Shown: positions 9,477 through 17,942 of the stretch, piece after piece
How the letters are laid out: each line of letters starts with the position of its first letter
How positions within the stretch are numbered: position 1 is the stretch's first letter
NCBI RefSeq assembly: GCF_019711395.1
Contig: NZ_JAIGNL010000001.1
Span: 186,001-250,000, forward strand
Source of the DNA: Qipengyuania xiapuensis
Lineage (GTDB): Bacteria > Pseudomonadota > Alphaproteobacteria > Sphingomonadales > Sphingomonadaceae
Reading direction: 5' to 3'
Length of the DNA: 64,000 bases
Notes under the pieces: generated by a model
What the model was told of the DNA's origin: nothing
Seen by the model: only the letters and a program-made list of their open reading frames with translations
The model's database searches: none
Position numbers and translations under genes: made by a program

Positions 9477-9490
9477 GTCGTTTATCGTTC

Positions 9491-10779
9491 CTACCAGTCG
9501 TAAGCCTTGGGAAGATCGCTTTCGTCGAGGTCGCGATAGCGATCACGCAGGCGGCTCTGGTGGTTTTCGAGCGGCTGCGCAACCCCGTCGATATAGACCT
9601 GCGTCGGCACCGAACCGACTTCGAGCGGATCGCCGTCCCAGACCACGATGTCGCCCGCCGCGCCCGGCGCAAGCACGCCCGCGCGGCCCCCCAATCCGCT
9701 GATCTCTGCAGGGACGGAGGAAATCGCAGCGAAGGCCTGGCCCCAGCTGAGCCCGTCGGCACCCGGAATGCGGGTCAGCGCGACGAGGTTGCCCGCATAC
9801 TGGTTGAGGTTGCGCGGGTTCTCCATCGCCGAGGCGTTGATGCCCACCTTCACCCCTGCTGCGACCATGCGGCCGATATTCGACTGGGTGGAGCCGAGCT
9901 GTTCGAAGCTGCTGGGCAGATCGTCGAGGCCGTCGGCGATCACCGGCACGCCTGCTGCGGCGATTTCGGGGGCGACCATCCAGCCCTCGCTCGCGCCCAC
10001 GAGCACGAGGTCGAGTGCGCGGTATTCGCGCTTGAGGTCCAGCACGCCGCGGATATCGGCGGCGCGTTCGACCATGACGTAGAGCTTCTGGCGTCCGGTC
10101 ACGACCGGAACCAGCGCCTCTGCATCGGCGCGGGTGAGCATGGCGCTTTCCGCGTCCCAGCGGCCGTTTGCCGCCTCGCGCGCTTCGCGAAGGGCATTGG
10201 CGAATTCGACATAGCTTGCGACGCGGCTGCCGCCCGCAAGCCTCGCGCCCGCTTCGCCGAGTTGCACGGTCTGGAACGCGCGGGCCTTCGTCACCGGATC
10301 GGGATCGGCGCCGAGATCGATCAGTGCGCCCTGCCCGCCGAAGATCGAGCCGGTGCTGCCCATCAGGGTCGCCGCGCGGGTGACGCCTGCCGCGCGGTGG
10401 ATCTTGATGTGCTGCGAGGCAGGATTGATCGCGCGGCTTACGTCGAGAGCCGCGTTGAAAGGCGAATCGCCGGCACGCGTATCGTTCGATTCGCTGACCG
10501 CGCCGACATCCCACAGGCCGAGCGTGGTGACCGTGGCGAAGAGGCCGGGCGTGACCCATGTGCCGGGAGGCGCTTCGACGAGCGGCATGGCAACCTCGGG
10601 CATGCCCGAGGCGGGGCCTGCATAGGTGACCTTGCCCTTCTCGACCACGACCGCGCCGTTCTCGATCGGCTCGGAGCCGTCGCCCTTGGCGACGTTCACC
10701 CCGGTGATGGCCATGGTCTGCGCTGCGGCAGGCGTTGCGGCGAGCGCGAGGGCGCTGGCGGCGAGAGTGAGAAACCGCT

Positions 10780-10783
<4 letters not shown>
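9491..10783 (-). CDS. Exported amidohydrolase-like protein lacking the HxH metal motif
   Basis: A 430-residue protein with a Sec signal (MKRFLTLAASALALAATPAAAQ) and the imidazolonepropionase-like amidohydrolase fold. The usual 'PGLID.H.H' start of the metal site reads PGLFATVTTLGLWD, so the HxH pair is gone. Other ends of the domain are kept (LAPGAAGDIVVWDGDPLE). It is therefore probably a non-catalytic partner. The upstream neighbour, overlapping by ATGA, is a paralogue with the intact motif, suggesting a heteromeric periplasmic complex. A catalytic role using other ligands cannot be excluded. Confidence 0.82.
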
Positions 10784-12177
<1,394 letters not shown>

Positions 12178-12195
12178 GCAGTCCCCCAAAAGTGA

Positions 12196-12225
12196 ACGGG
12201 CCGGAGCATTGCTGCCCCGGCCCGT
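12196..12225. other. GC-rich hairpin between POT transporter and amidohydrolase genes
   Basis: Perfect 9-bp arms ACGGGCCGG and CCGGCCCGT flank a 12-base loop. It lies in the 5' leader of the amidohydrolase operon (minus strand), 19 bases before its start. No T-run follows on either strand, so it may be an RNA structure or an operator rather than a terminator. Confidence 0.4.
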
Positions 12226-12244
12226 CCGGTCAATCGAATTTGGT

Positions 12245-12276
12245 CGAGGGGAATCGCCCGTTGGGCGAACCCCTCG
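12245..12276 (-). terminator. Probable hairpin terminator after the POT transporter gene
   Basis: The stem has outer arms CGAGGGG/CCCCTCG and inner arms TCGCCC/GGGCGA with a 3-base loop, starting 10 bases after the transporter stop on the minus strand. The sequence after it on the minus strand (CCAAATTCG) is only weakly T-rich, so termination strength is uncertain. Confidence 0.5.
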
Positions 12277-12286
12277 CAGCCTGGCG

Positions 12287-13933
12287 TCAGACGCGCGACG
12301 TCGGGTGGACGCCGCCTTCCTGTGCTTCGAGGCCGGCTTCTGCCTGGCCTTCGAGTGCATCGTCCTGGATCGTGTCGAGGTGCATCAGGCGCTTGATCAG
12401 CGGGCTGATGACCATGACGCCGACACCGATGGCGACGGCGTACCAGCCGACCGTCGAGTAGACGTCGAGCACGACCTGCTTGCCGGCTTCCTCGCCGACA
12501 CCTTCGCCGCCGGTTGCAGCAGCGATGAGGCCGGCTGCAAAGTTACCGGTGGCCGAGGCGAAGAACCAGGTACCCATGATGAGCGAGGCCATGTGACCCG
12601 GGCTCAGGCGGTTCATTGCCGAGAGGCCGACGGGCGAGAGGCAGAGCTCGCCGGTGGTGTGCAGCAGGTAGATGAGGAAGATGAAGATGACCGGCGTCGG
12701 CACGTTGATGCCCACGCTTTCCGCGCCCCAGACGAGGACGAGGAAGCCGAGACCGACCTGGATCACGGCGAGGCCGAACTTCATCGGCGTGCTGGGTTCC
12801 GCACCCTTGCGGGCAAGGCCCTGCCACAGCATCGCGAAGAGCGGTGCCAGCAGCACGATGTAGATCGCGTTGATCGACTGGAACATCGATGCGTTCACGC
12901 CCTGCGTATCGACGTGGCGATCGGTGAACACGTTGAGCGACGAACCCGCCTGCTCGAACAGCGCCCAGAAGACGATCGAGGTCAGGATGAGGAACATGGC
13001 CGCGAAGATGCGGTCACGCTCTTCCGGCGCCAGCTTGGTCACAGCGGTGAAGAGGACGTAGGCAACGAGGCCGCCGCCGAAGACGCCGAGCACCGTGCCG
13101 ACCAGCTCCTGGTACTGGATAGCGGCCCAGCACAGTGCGACCATGGCAAGGCCGGCGCCGTAAATGGCGAATTCCTTGCCGCCCTTGATCTTGGCCGGGT
13201 CCTTGGGTTCGCCCTGGCCGAGCAGCAGCGGCTTGCCGACCACGAAGAAGATGAGGCCGATGAGCATGCCGATACCGGCAAGACCGAAGCCGTATTCCCA
13301 GCCATAGGTCTGGCCGAGATAGCCGCAGATGATCGATGCGGTCGCCGCACCGACGTTAATGCCCATGTAGAAGATGGTGTAGGCCGGGTCGCGGCGCACG
13401 TCGGTGCGCGGATAGAGCTGGCCGACGATGACCGAGATGTTGGCCTTGAGGAAACCCGAACCCACGATGATGAGGGCGAGAGCGAGCCAGAAGACGTTGA
13501 TCATCGGATCGGCCTGTCCGCCCGATCCTTCGAAGGCCATGAAGAAGTGGCCGAAGGTCAGCAGGACTGCGCCGAAGAGGACCGCCTTGCGCTGGCCGAT
13601 ATACTGGTCGGCCAGATAACCGCCCACGACCGGTGCGATGTACACGAGCGCGGTATAGGCGCCGTAGATCACGTAGGCCTTTTCTTCCGCGAACATCCAG
13701 TGCTGGATGAGGTAGAAGATCAGCAGGGCGCGCATGCCGTAGTAGGAGAAACGCTCCCACATTTCGGCCATGAACAGGAGGAACAGGCCCTTGGGGTGCC
13801 CGATAACCTCTTCCTGCGGGCGGGTGATCAGAACCACGCCGCCGATGAGAAATGCTGCCAGTGCGATCACGGCAACCCTGAAAGTCCACATTTCGAACGC
13901 TGAGTCGAATGTGAAGAAGACGCCTTCTACCAT
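12287..13933 (-). CDS. POT family proton-coupled oligopeptide transporter
   Basis: A 548-residue, 14-helix major facilitator of the POT/PTR2 family, importing di- and tripeptides with protons across the inner membrane. The signature first-helix motif is intact (MAEMWERFSYYGMRA, the ExxERFxYYG pattern, near residue 60), as is the PTR2 loop (GGYLADQYIGQRKAVLFGA) and GINVGAATA. A long insertion between helices (about 270-330) is usual for this bacterial branch. ATG 13933 has AAGGGA upstream; earlier in-frame codons lack support. It is divergent from the small GntR gene and followed by two peptide-hydrolase-like amidohydrolases, together resembling a peptide-use locus. Confidence 0.93.
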   Translation of the reverse strand: MVEGVFFTFDSAFEMWTFRVAVIALAAFLIGGVVLITRPQEEVIGHPKGLFLLFMAEMWERFSYYGMRALLIFYLIQHWMFAEEKAYVIYGAYTALVYIAPVVGGYLADQYIGQRKAVLFGAVLLTFGHFFMAFEGSGGQADPMINVFWLALALIIVGSGFLKANISVIVGQLYPRTDVRRDPAYTIFYMGINVGAATASIICGYLGQTYGWEYGFGLAGIGMLIGLIFFVVGKPLLLGQGEPKDPAKIKGGKEFAIYGAGLAMVALCWAAIQYQELVGTVLGVFGGGLVAYVLFTAVTKLAPEERDRIFAAMFLILTSIVFWALFEQAGSSLNVFTDRHVDTQGVNASMFQSINAIYIVLLAPLFAMLWQGLARKGAEPSTPMKFGLAVIQVGLGFLVLVWGAESVGINVPTPVIFIFLIYLLHTTGELCLSPVGLSAMNRLSPGHMASLIMGTWFFASATGNFAAGLIAAATGGEGVGEEAGKQVVLDVYSTVGWYAVAIGVGVMVISPLIKRLMHLDTIQDDALEGQAEAGLEAQEGGVHPTSRV

Positions 13934-14010
13934 CGAATCCGGTATCCCTTGTTTTGTCGAAAGGCCGGCTTCGTGCGCGACCCCTCCCCGAAGAAGCGCG
14001 CACCCTAGCG

Positions 14011-14021
14011 GTCTGACAGAC
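14011..14021. promoter_or_regulatory. 11-bp palindrome GTCTGACAGAC in the divergent POT/GntR promoter region
   Basis: A perfect dyad with a single central A, 77 bases upstream of the transporter start and 111 bases upstream of the GntR start. It is a natural candidate operator for the adjacent short GntR regulator, but no second copy is seen. Confidence 0.35.
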
Positions 14022-14132
14022 AATGTGAAGCATTAGTTACAGGCGAGACCAACTGCCGGGAGAAAGTCGGGAACCTTGCGCGCCGCGCTGTATTATGGCA
14101 CTGAAGCACTCTACGACTTTCGGGGATTCGCC

Positions 14133-14474
14133 ATGAGCAACCAGTCCAAGCCCGTCTATCTCAAACTGCGCGACATGATCGCCGCCGCGATCATCGACGG
14201 GCGTTACAAGGAAGGCGAGATGCTGCCCTCGGTCCGCGCGCTCGCCGCAGAGCAGGGCGCGAACCCGCTGACCGTCGCAAAGGCCTACCAGCAGTTCCAG
14301 AACGACGGGTTGGTCGAGGTCCAGCGCGGTGTGGGCATGTATGTTGCCAAGGGTGCTTCGGCGACCTTGCGCCAGCGCGAGCGCGAGGCCTTCCTTTCCG
14401 AAGAGTGGCCCGAAATCCGCACCCGGATGGAGCGCCTCGGCATCGCTCCGGCAGAGCTGCTCGAAGACGCCTGA
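14133..14474 (+). CDS. Short GntR-family regulator, YtrA/YhcF type
   Basis: A 113-residue protein made almost only of the GntR winged helix (KPVYLKLRDMIAAAIIDGRY, MLPSVRALAAEQGANPLTVAKAYQQ, DGLVEVQRGVGMYVAKGA) plus a short C-terminal helical tail (LRQREREAFLSEEWPEIRTRM). This fits the YtrA subfamily, which lacks a large effector domain and usually controls a neighbouring transporter. Here the divergent neighbour is the POT transporter rather than an ABC transporter. ATG 14133 is preceded by CGGGGA; an earlier in-frame ATG at 14076 has no such site. Confidence 0.88.
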   Translation: MSNQSKPVYLKLRDMIAAAIIDGRYKEGEMLPSVRALAAEQGANPLTVAKAYQQFQNDGLVEVQRGVGMYVAKGASATLRQREREAFLSEEWPEIRTRMERLGIAPAELLEDA

Positions 14475-14577
14475 CCCGACGCGGGACAAGCGGGGAAATG
14501 CTCGCTTGCGGGAAACTCACGTTTCTGGCACAAAATCTAGCCAGCGGGCATGTTTAGGCTCGCTTCCAGGGGTCGTG

Positions 14578-14583
14578 TATAAA
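14578..14583 (+). promoter_or_regulatory. Possible -10 box TATAAA for ihfB
   Basis: TATAAA occurs 41 bases upstream of the ihfB ATG. A weak -35 (TTAGGC) sits 18 bases before it. This is a pattern match only. Confidence 0.3.
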
Positions 14584-14624
14584 GGTATTTGACTACCGCG
14601 GTCGCGGCAGTCAGGAGAGCGTGC

Positions 14625-14906
14625 ATGATCCGATCCGAATTGCTCACCGCCATAGCGGAAGACAACCCAGACCTCCGCGCCGAGGAGGTCGAGCAGGTCG
14701 TCGACATCTTCTTCGAGGAAATCGCCCAGCGCCTGACCGAGGGCGGGCGTGTCGAACTGCGCGGCTTCGGTGCATTCTCGACTCGTGAGCGTGACGCGCG
14801 ACAGGGCCGCAACCCGCGTACCGGCGAAGTGGTCGACGTGCCGGCCAAGCGCGTGCCCTATTTTAAGCCGGGCAAGGAAATCCGCGAGCGTCTCAACGAG
14901 AACTGA
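14625..14906 (+). CDS. ihfB: Integration host factor, beta subunit
   Basis: A 93-residue HU/IHF-family DNA-bending protein that pairs with IhfA, acting in recombination, transcription and nucleoid structure. The start [17 protein letters not shown] is IhfB-like, and the DNA-binding arm shows [20 protein letters not shown]. The dimer core carries [22 protein letters not shown] 14625 is preceded by AGGAG at 8 bases. It stands alone between the GntR gene and tRNA-Leu. Confidence 0.95.
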   Translation: MIRSELLTAIAEDNPDLRAEEVEQVVDIFFEEIAQRLTEGGRVELRGFGAFSTRERDARQGRNPRTGEVVDVPAKRVPYFKPGKEIRERLNEN

Positions 14907-14965
14907 GCTTCGCGCCTGCGCAGATCGCGCTTCGGCGATTGCAGCCATTCCAATCAATGACTAGG

Positions 14966-14990
14966 CACACCCGTGCATCGGGCGGGTGTG
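14966..14990. repeat. Inverted repeat linking the pre-tRNA leader to the tRNA-Leu 5' end
   Basis: CACACCCG (14966-14973) is exactly complementary to CGGGTGTG (14983-14990), which is part of the tRNA acceptor stem and first connector bases, with a 9-base loop. In the precursor the leader could mask the 5' strand of the acceptor stem until RNase P or refolding acts. Confidence 0.4.
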
Positions 14991-15066
14991 GCGGAATGGT
15001 AGACGCCGGGGACTTAAAATCCCCTGTCCCTTGGACGTGTGGGTTCGAGTCCCACCACCCGCACCA
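14982..15066 (+). tRNA. tRNA-Leu (anticodon UAA)
   Basis: The cloverleaf can be drawn by eye. The acceptor stem pairs GCGGGTG with CACCCGC, and discriminator A is followed by an encoded CCA. The anticodon stem is GGGGA/TCCCC around loop CTTAAAA, giving anticodon TAA at 15015-15017. The variable arm is long, as in class II tRNAs (TGTCCCTTGGACG), and the T-arm is GTGGG-TTCGAGT-CCCAC. The length of 85 is typical for tRNA-Leu. It reads UUA (and UUG by wobble), rare codons in this GC-rich genome. Confidence 0.97.
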
Positions 15067-15215
15067 TGCATCCCCAAACCTGCAGCAGCCTCGCCTGAGG
15101 GCTTTATCCCCGTGTTAACACCTATTTCTGTAGTAGCGCAGGCTAAGGGAACGCAGGTTCAAGACGTCAGCAAGCGGTGCGCAAGTTGCCGCTGTTCTTG
15201 GGGATACGAAGAGAC

Positions 15216-15851
15216 ATGGACTATTCCGCTACGCTGAATGCGGACAGCACGAGTGAACACGATCCGGTCGAACAGCGCGGTGCGCCGCGCTATGCTTCGC
15301 TGATCCGGGCGGCAAAGCTGGTCTGCGGGCAGGGCGAATTCATCTGCGTGATCCGCGATGTGTCGGCGACGGGCGTTTCGCTCCGCACGTTCCATGCACT
15401 GCCGCAGGAGCAGCAGATCGCGCTCGAGCTGCAGAACGGCGAGACCTACGACATCGAGGAAGTGCGCCGCGAGGGCTTCGAGGCGAGCTATCGCTTCAAG
15501 GACGCGATCGAGGTCGACAAGTTGATCCAGGAAACCTGGAACTTTCCCAAGCGCCAGCTGCGTCTCAACATCGCGCTTCCGTTGAAGATTTCCTCGCTCA
15601 GCGGTTCGGGTGATGCGACGACTGTGAACCTTTCGCAGCAGGGCGCTCGCGTCGAATGCGATGCGGCCTTCGCCATCGACCAGGCGCTCAAGGTGACCGG
15701 TTCCGCCTTCCCCGATACGCGGGCCAAGGTGCGCTGGCGGCGCGATTCCCATTACGGGCTCGTGTTCGACAACACGCTCTCGCTGCGCCAGTTCGCGCTG
15801 CTGGCCGCGAGCGTCCAGTGCCCTTCGATGCTGGACGACATGCCGGCCTGA
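15216..15851 (+). CDS. PilZ-domain protein with two PilZ-like modules
   Basis: A 211-residue cytosolic protein. The N-terminal module has the c-di-GMP binding pattern RxxxR (QRGAPRYA, about residue 23) and D-x-SxxG (RDVSATGVSLR, about 50). A second module from about residue 108 repeats the layout with weaker motifs (KRQLRLNIALPLKI, NLSQQGARVECD). PilZ proteins sense c-di-GMP to adjust motility, envelope or exopolysaccharide. ATG 15216 has GGGGA/GAAGAG upstream; GTG 15177 is the alternative. The next gene, reached across a CtrA-like box, begins a glycan-related set, which would fit c-di-GMP control of surface polysaccharide. Confidence 0.85.
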   Translation: MDYSATLNADSTSEHDPVEQRGAPRYASLIRAAKLVCGQGEFICVIRDVSATGVSLRTFHALPQEQQIALELQNGETYDIEEVRREGFEASYRFKDAIEVDKLIQETWNFPKRQLRLNIALPLKISSLSGSGDATTVNLSQQGARVECDAAFAIDQALKVTGSAFPDTRAKVRWRRDSHYGLVFDNTLSLRQFALLAASVQCPSMLDDMPA

Positions 15852-15871
15852 CAACCTTTTTGCGGGGCGTT

Positions 15872-15887
15872 TTAAGCACCTTTTAAC
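15872..15887. promoter_or_regulatory. CtrA-like box TTAA-N7-TTAAC
   Basis: TTAAGCACCTTTTAAC matches the alphaproteobacterial CtrA consensus TTAA-N7-TTAAC exactly. It ends 44 bases before the FAD oxidoreductase start, a typical promoter position. CtrA is the cell-cycle/motility response regulator of alphaproteobacteria; binding here is an inference. Confidence 0.5.
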
Positions 15888-15931
15888 CAATATCCTTCAC
15901 CTCCGGATCAACAAACATTTCGGGGGTATTC

Positions 15932-17506
15932 ATGGGTACGACCAACAATCCGCTCAAAGTCGATGTCGCAATCATCGGGGCGGGTCCCGCCGGTCTTACG
16001 GCAGGCTATTTGCTGACCAAGCAGGGCAAGACGGTTGCGATCGTCGAAAAGGACGAAACCTATGTCGGCGGCATCAGCCGCACGGTCGAACATGAAGGCT
16101 ACCGTTTCGATATCGGCGGCCACCGCTTCTTCTCGAAGAGCCAGCAGGTCGTCGACCTGTGGAACGAGATCCTGGGCGAGGACGATTTCATCCAGCGCCC
16201 GCGCATGAGCCGCATCTATTACGAGGGCAAGTTCTACAGCTATCCGCTGCGTGCCTTCGAAGCGCTGTGGAACCTCGGCATCCTGCGCTCGACCGTCTGC
16301 ATGGCGAGCTATCTCCAGTACAAGCTCTTCCCCAAGAAGGACGTGAAGAGCTTCGAGGACTGGACGACCAACCAGTTCGGCCACAAGCTCTATTCGATCT
16401 TCTTCAAGACCTACACCGAGAAGGTGTGGGGCATGCCCTGCGACGAGATGAGCGCAGACTGGGCAGCCCAGCGCATCAAGGGCCTCTCGCTCTGGGGCGC
16501 GGTCACCGATGGCCTCAAGCGTAGCCTCGGCCTCAACAAGAAGCCGAACGACGGGCAGGCCGTGAAGACCCTGCTCGAAACCTTCCGCTACCCGCGCCTC
16601 GGCCCGGGCATGATGTGGGAAGCTGCGCGCGACAAGATCCTCGCCACCGGCAAGGGCCAGCTGTTCATGGGCCATGCGCTCAAGCAGCTTTCGGCCGATG
16701 CCAAGGGCGGCTGGCGCATGAGCGCGAGCGGTCCGGATGGCGATATCCTGATCGAAGCCGATCACGCGATCAGCAGTGCGCCGATGCGCGAACTGTCGAA
16801 GCGCCTGCATCCGCTGCCGCAGTCGACGCTGCAGGCGAACGAACTCAAGTATCGCGACTTCCTGACCGTGGCGCTGATGGTCGAGGGCGAAGACCTCTTC
16901 CCGGACAACTGGATCTACATCCACGACAGCAAGGTGAAGGTCGGCCGCGTGCAGAACTTCCGCAGCTGGTCGCCGGAAATGATCCCGGACGAGGACATGG
17001 CCTGCGTCGGTCTCGAATATTTCTGTTTCGAAGGCGACGGCCTGTGGTCGATGGACGACGACGACCTCGTCAAGCTCGCCACCGACGAGATGGAAATCCT
17101 GGGCCTCGTCGACCCCAAGAAGGTCAAGTCGGGCGCCGTGGTCCGCCAGGAAAAGGCCTATCCGGTCTATGACGAGGACTATGCCGCCAATGTCGATGCG
17201 ATGCGCATCGAGCTGGAGGAAAAGCACCCGACGCTGCACCTCGTGGGCCGCAACGGCATGCACCGCTACAACAACCAGGACCACGCGATGATGACCGCCA
17301 TGCTGACGGTCGAGAACATCATCGCCGGCGAGCGTGTCTACGACACCTGGTGCGTCAACGAGGACGCCGAGTATCACGAAGCCGGCGACGAGGGTGCGGA
17401 ACGCACGCTGCCCAATCGCCAGCTGACCGAAGACCAGGCCGCAGCGCTCAACTCGGTCCGCGACGTGCCGACCAAGGTCGAACCCAAGGACCGCGAGGCC
17501 GCCTGA
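15932..17506 (+). CDS. NAD(P)/FAD-dependent oxidoreductase, UGM/protoporphyrinogen-oxidase-like
   Basis: A 524-residue flavoprotein. The N-terminal dinucleotide fold is clear (VAIIGAGPAGLTAGYLLTKQ, then EKDETYVGGISRT) followed by YRFDIGGHRFFSKS, a pattern shared by the UDP-galactopyranose mutase/amine-oxidase-like group (COG1232). The C-terminus has the second FAD motif LHLVGRNGMHRYNNQDHAM. Members close to glycan genes are thought to act on sugar nucleotides or lipid-linked sugars. Here GtrA and a GT-C membrane protein follow 24 and 436 bases downstream, supporting a surface-glycan role; the reaction is not known. ATG is preceded by CGGGGGT. Confidence 0.82.
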   Translation: MGTTNNPLKVDVAIIGAGPAGLTAGYLLTKQGKTVAIVEKDETYVGGISRTVEHEGYRFDIGGHRFFSKSQQVVDLWNEILGEDDFIQRPRMSRIYYEGKFYSYPLRAFEALWNLGILRSTVCMASYLQYKLFPKKDVKSFEDWTTNQFGHKLYSIFFKTYTEKVWGMPCDEMSADWAAQRIKGLSLWGAVTDGLKRSLGLNKKPNDGQAVKTLLETFRYPRLGPGMMWEAARDKILATGKGQLFMGHALKQLSADAKGGWRMSASGPDGDILIEADHAISSAPMRELSKRLHPLPQSTLQANELKYRDFLTVALMVEGEDLFPDNWIYIHDSKVKVGRVQNFRSWSPEMIPDEDMACVGLEYFCFEGDGLWSMDDDDLVKLATDEMEILGLVDPKKVKSGAVVRQEKAYPVYDEDYAANVDAMRIELEEKHPTLHLVGRNGMHRYNNQDHAMMTAMLTVENIIAGERVYDTWCVNEDAEYHEAGDEGAERTLPNRQLTEDQAAALNSVRDVPTKVEPKDREAA

Positions 17507-17530
17507 GGCTGAGCGCGAGAGGGGGCAGGC

Positions 17531-17941
17531 ATGAGCAAGGTTCTTTCCCGGCTGCAGCGTATCCGCTTGCTGCGATACGGTTTCGCCAGCGTGGCAGCGC
17601 TTGCCGTCGACATGGGACTGTTCCTTGCCCTCCTCGCATTCGCGGTTCCCGCCGCGGCCGGTTCTGCGCTTGCCTATTCGGCCGGCATCCTCACCCACTG
17701 GCTGATCTCGAGCCGCGCCGTTTTCGCTGATACCGTCGCCGAACGCGGGCCGGAGCGCACGCGCCAGAAGGCACTCTTCGTCGGCTCGGCGCTGGTCGGC
17801 CTCGGCCTTACCACCGCCATCGTCGGTATCGGCGAGATCGCTGGCATCGATCCGCGGCTGGCCAAGCTATTCGCCATCGGCGTGAGCTTTGCCGCCACAT
17901 GGCTATTGCGCAGCCGCGTCGTCTTCCGCTCTAACGCCTGA
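17531..17941 (+). CDS. GtrA family membrane protein
   Basis: A 136-residue protein with four hydrophobic helices and the GtrA layout: short basic N-terminus (LQRIRLLRYGFAS), then helices around 20-40, 48-65, 80-100 and 108-126. The family includes proteins thought to flip undecaprenyl- or decaprenyl-linked sugars across the inner membrane. It lies between the FAD oxidoreductase and the GT-C-type protein, which suits a flippase for a lipid-linked sugar donor. Only one base separates its TGA from the next ATG. Confidence 0.85.
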   Translation: MSKVLSRLQRIRLLRYGFASVAALAVDMGLFLALLAFAVPAAAGSALAYSAGILTHWLISSRAVFADTVAERGPERTRQKALFVGSALVGLGLTTAIVGIGEIAGIDPRLAKLFAIGVSFAATWLLRSRVVFRSNA

Positions 17942-17942
17942 C

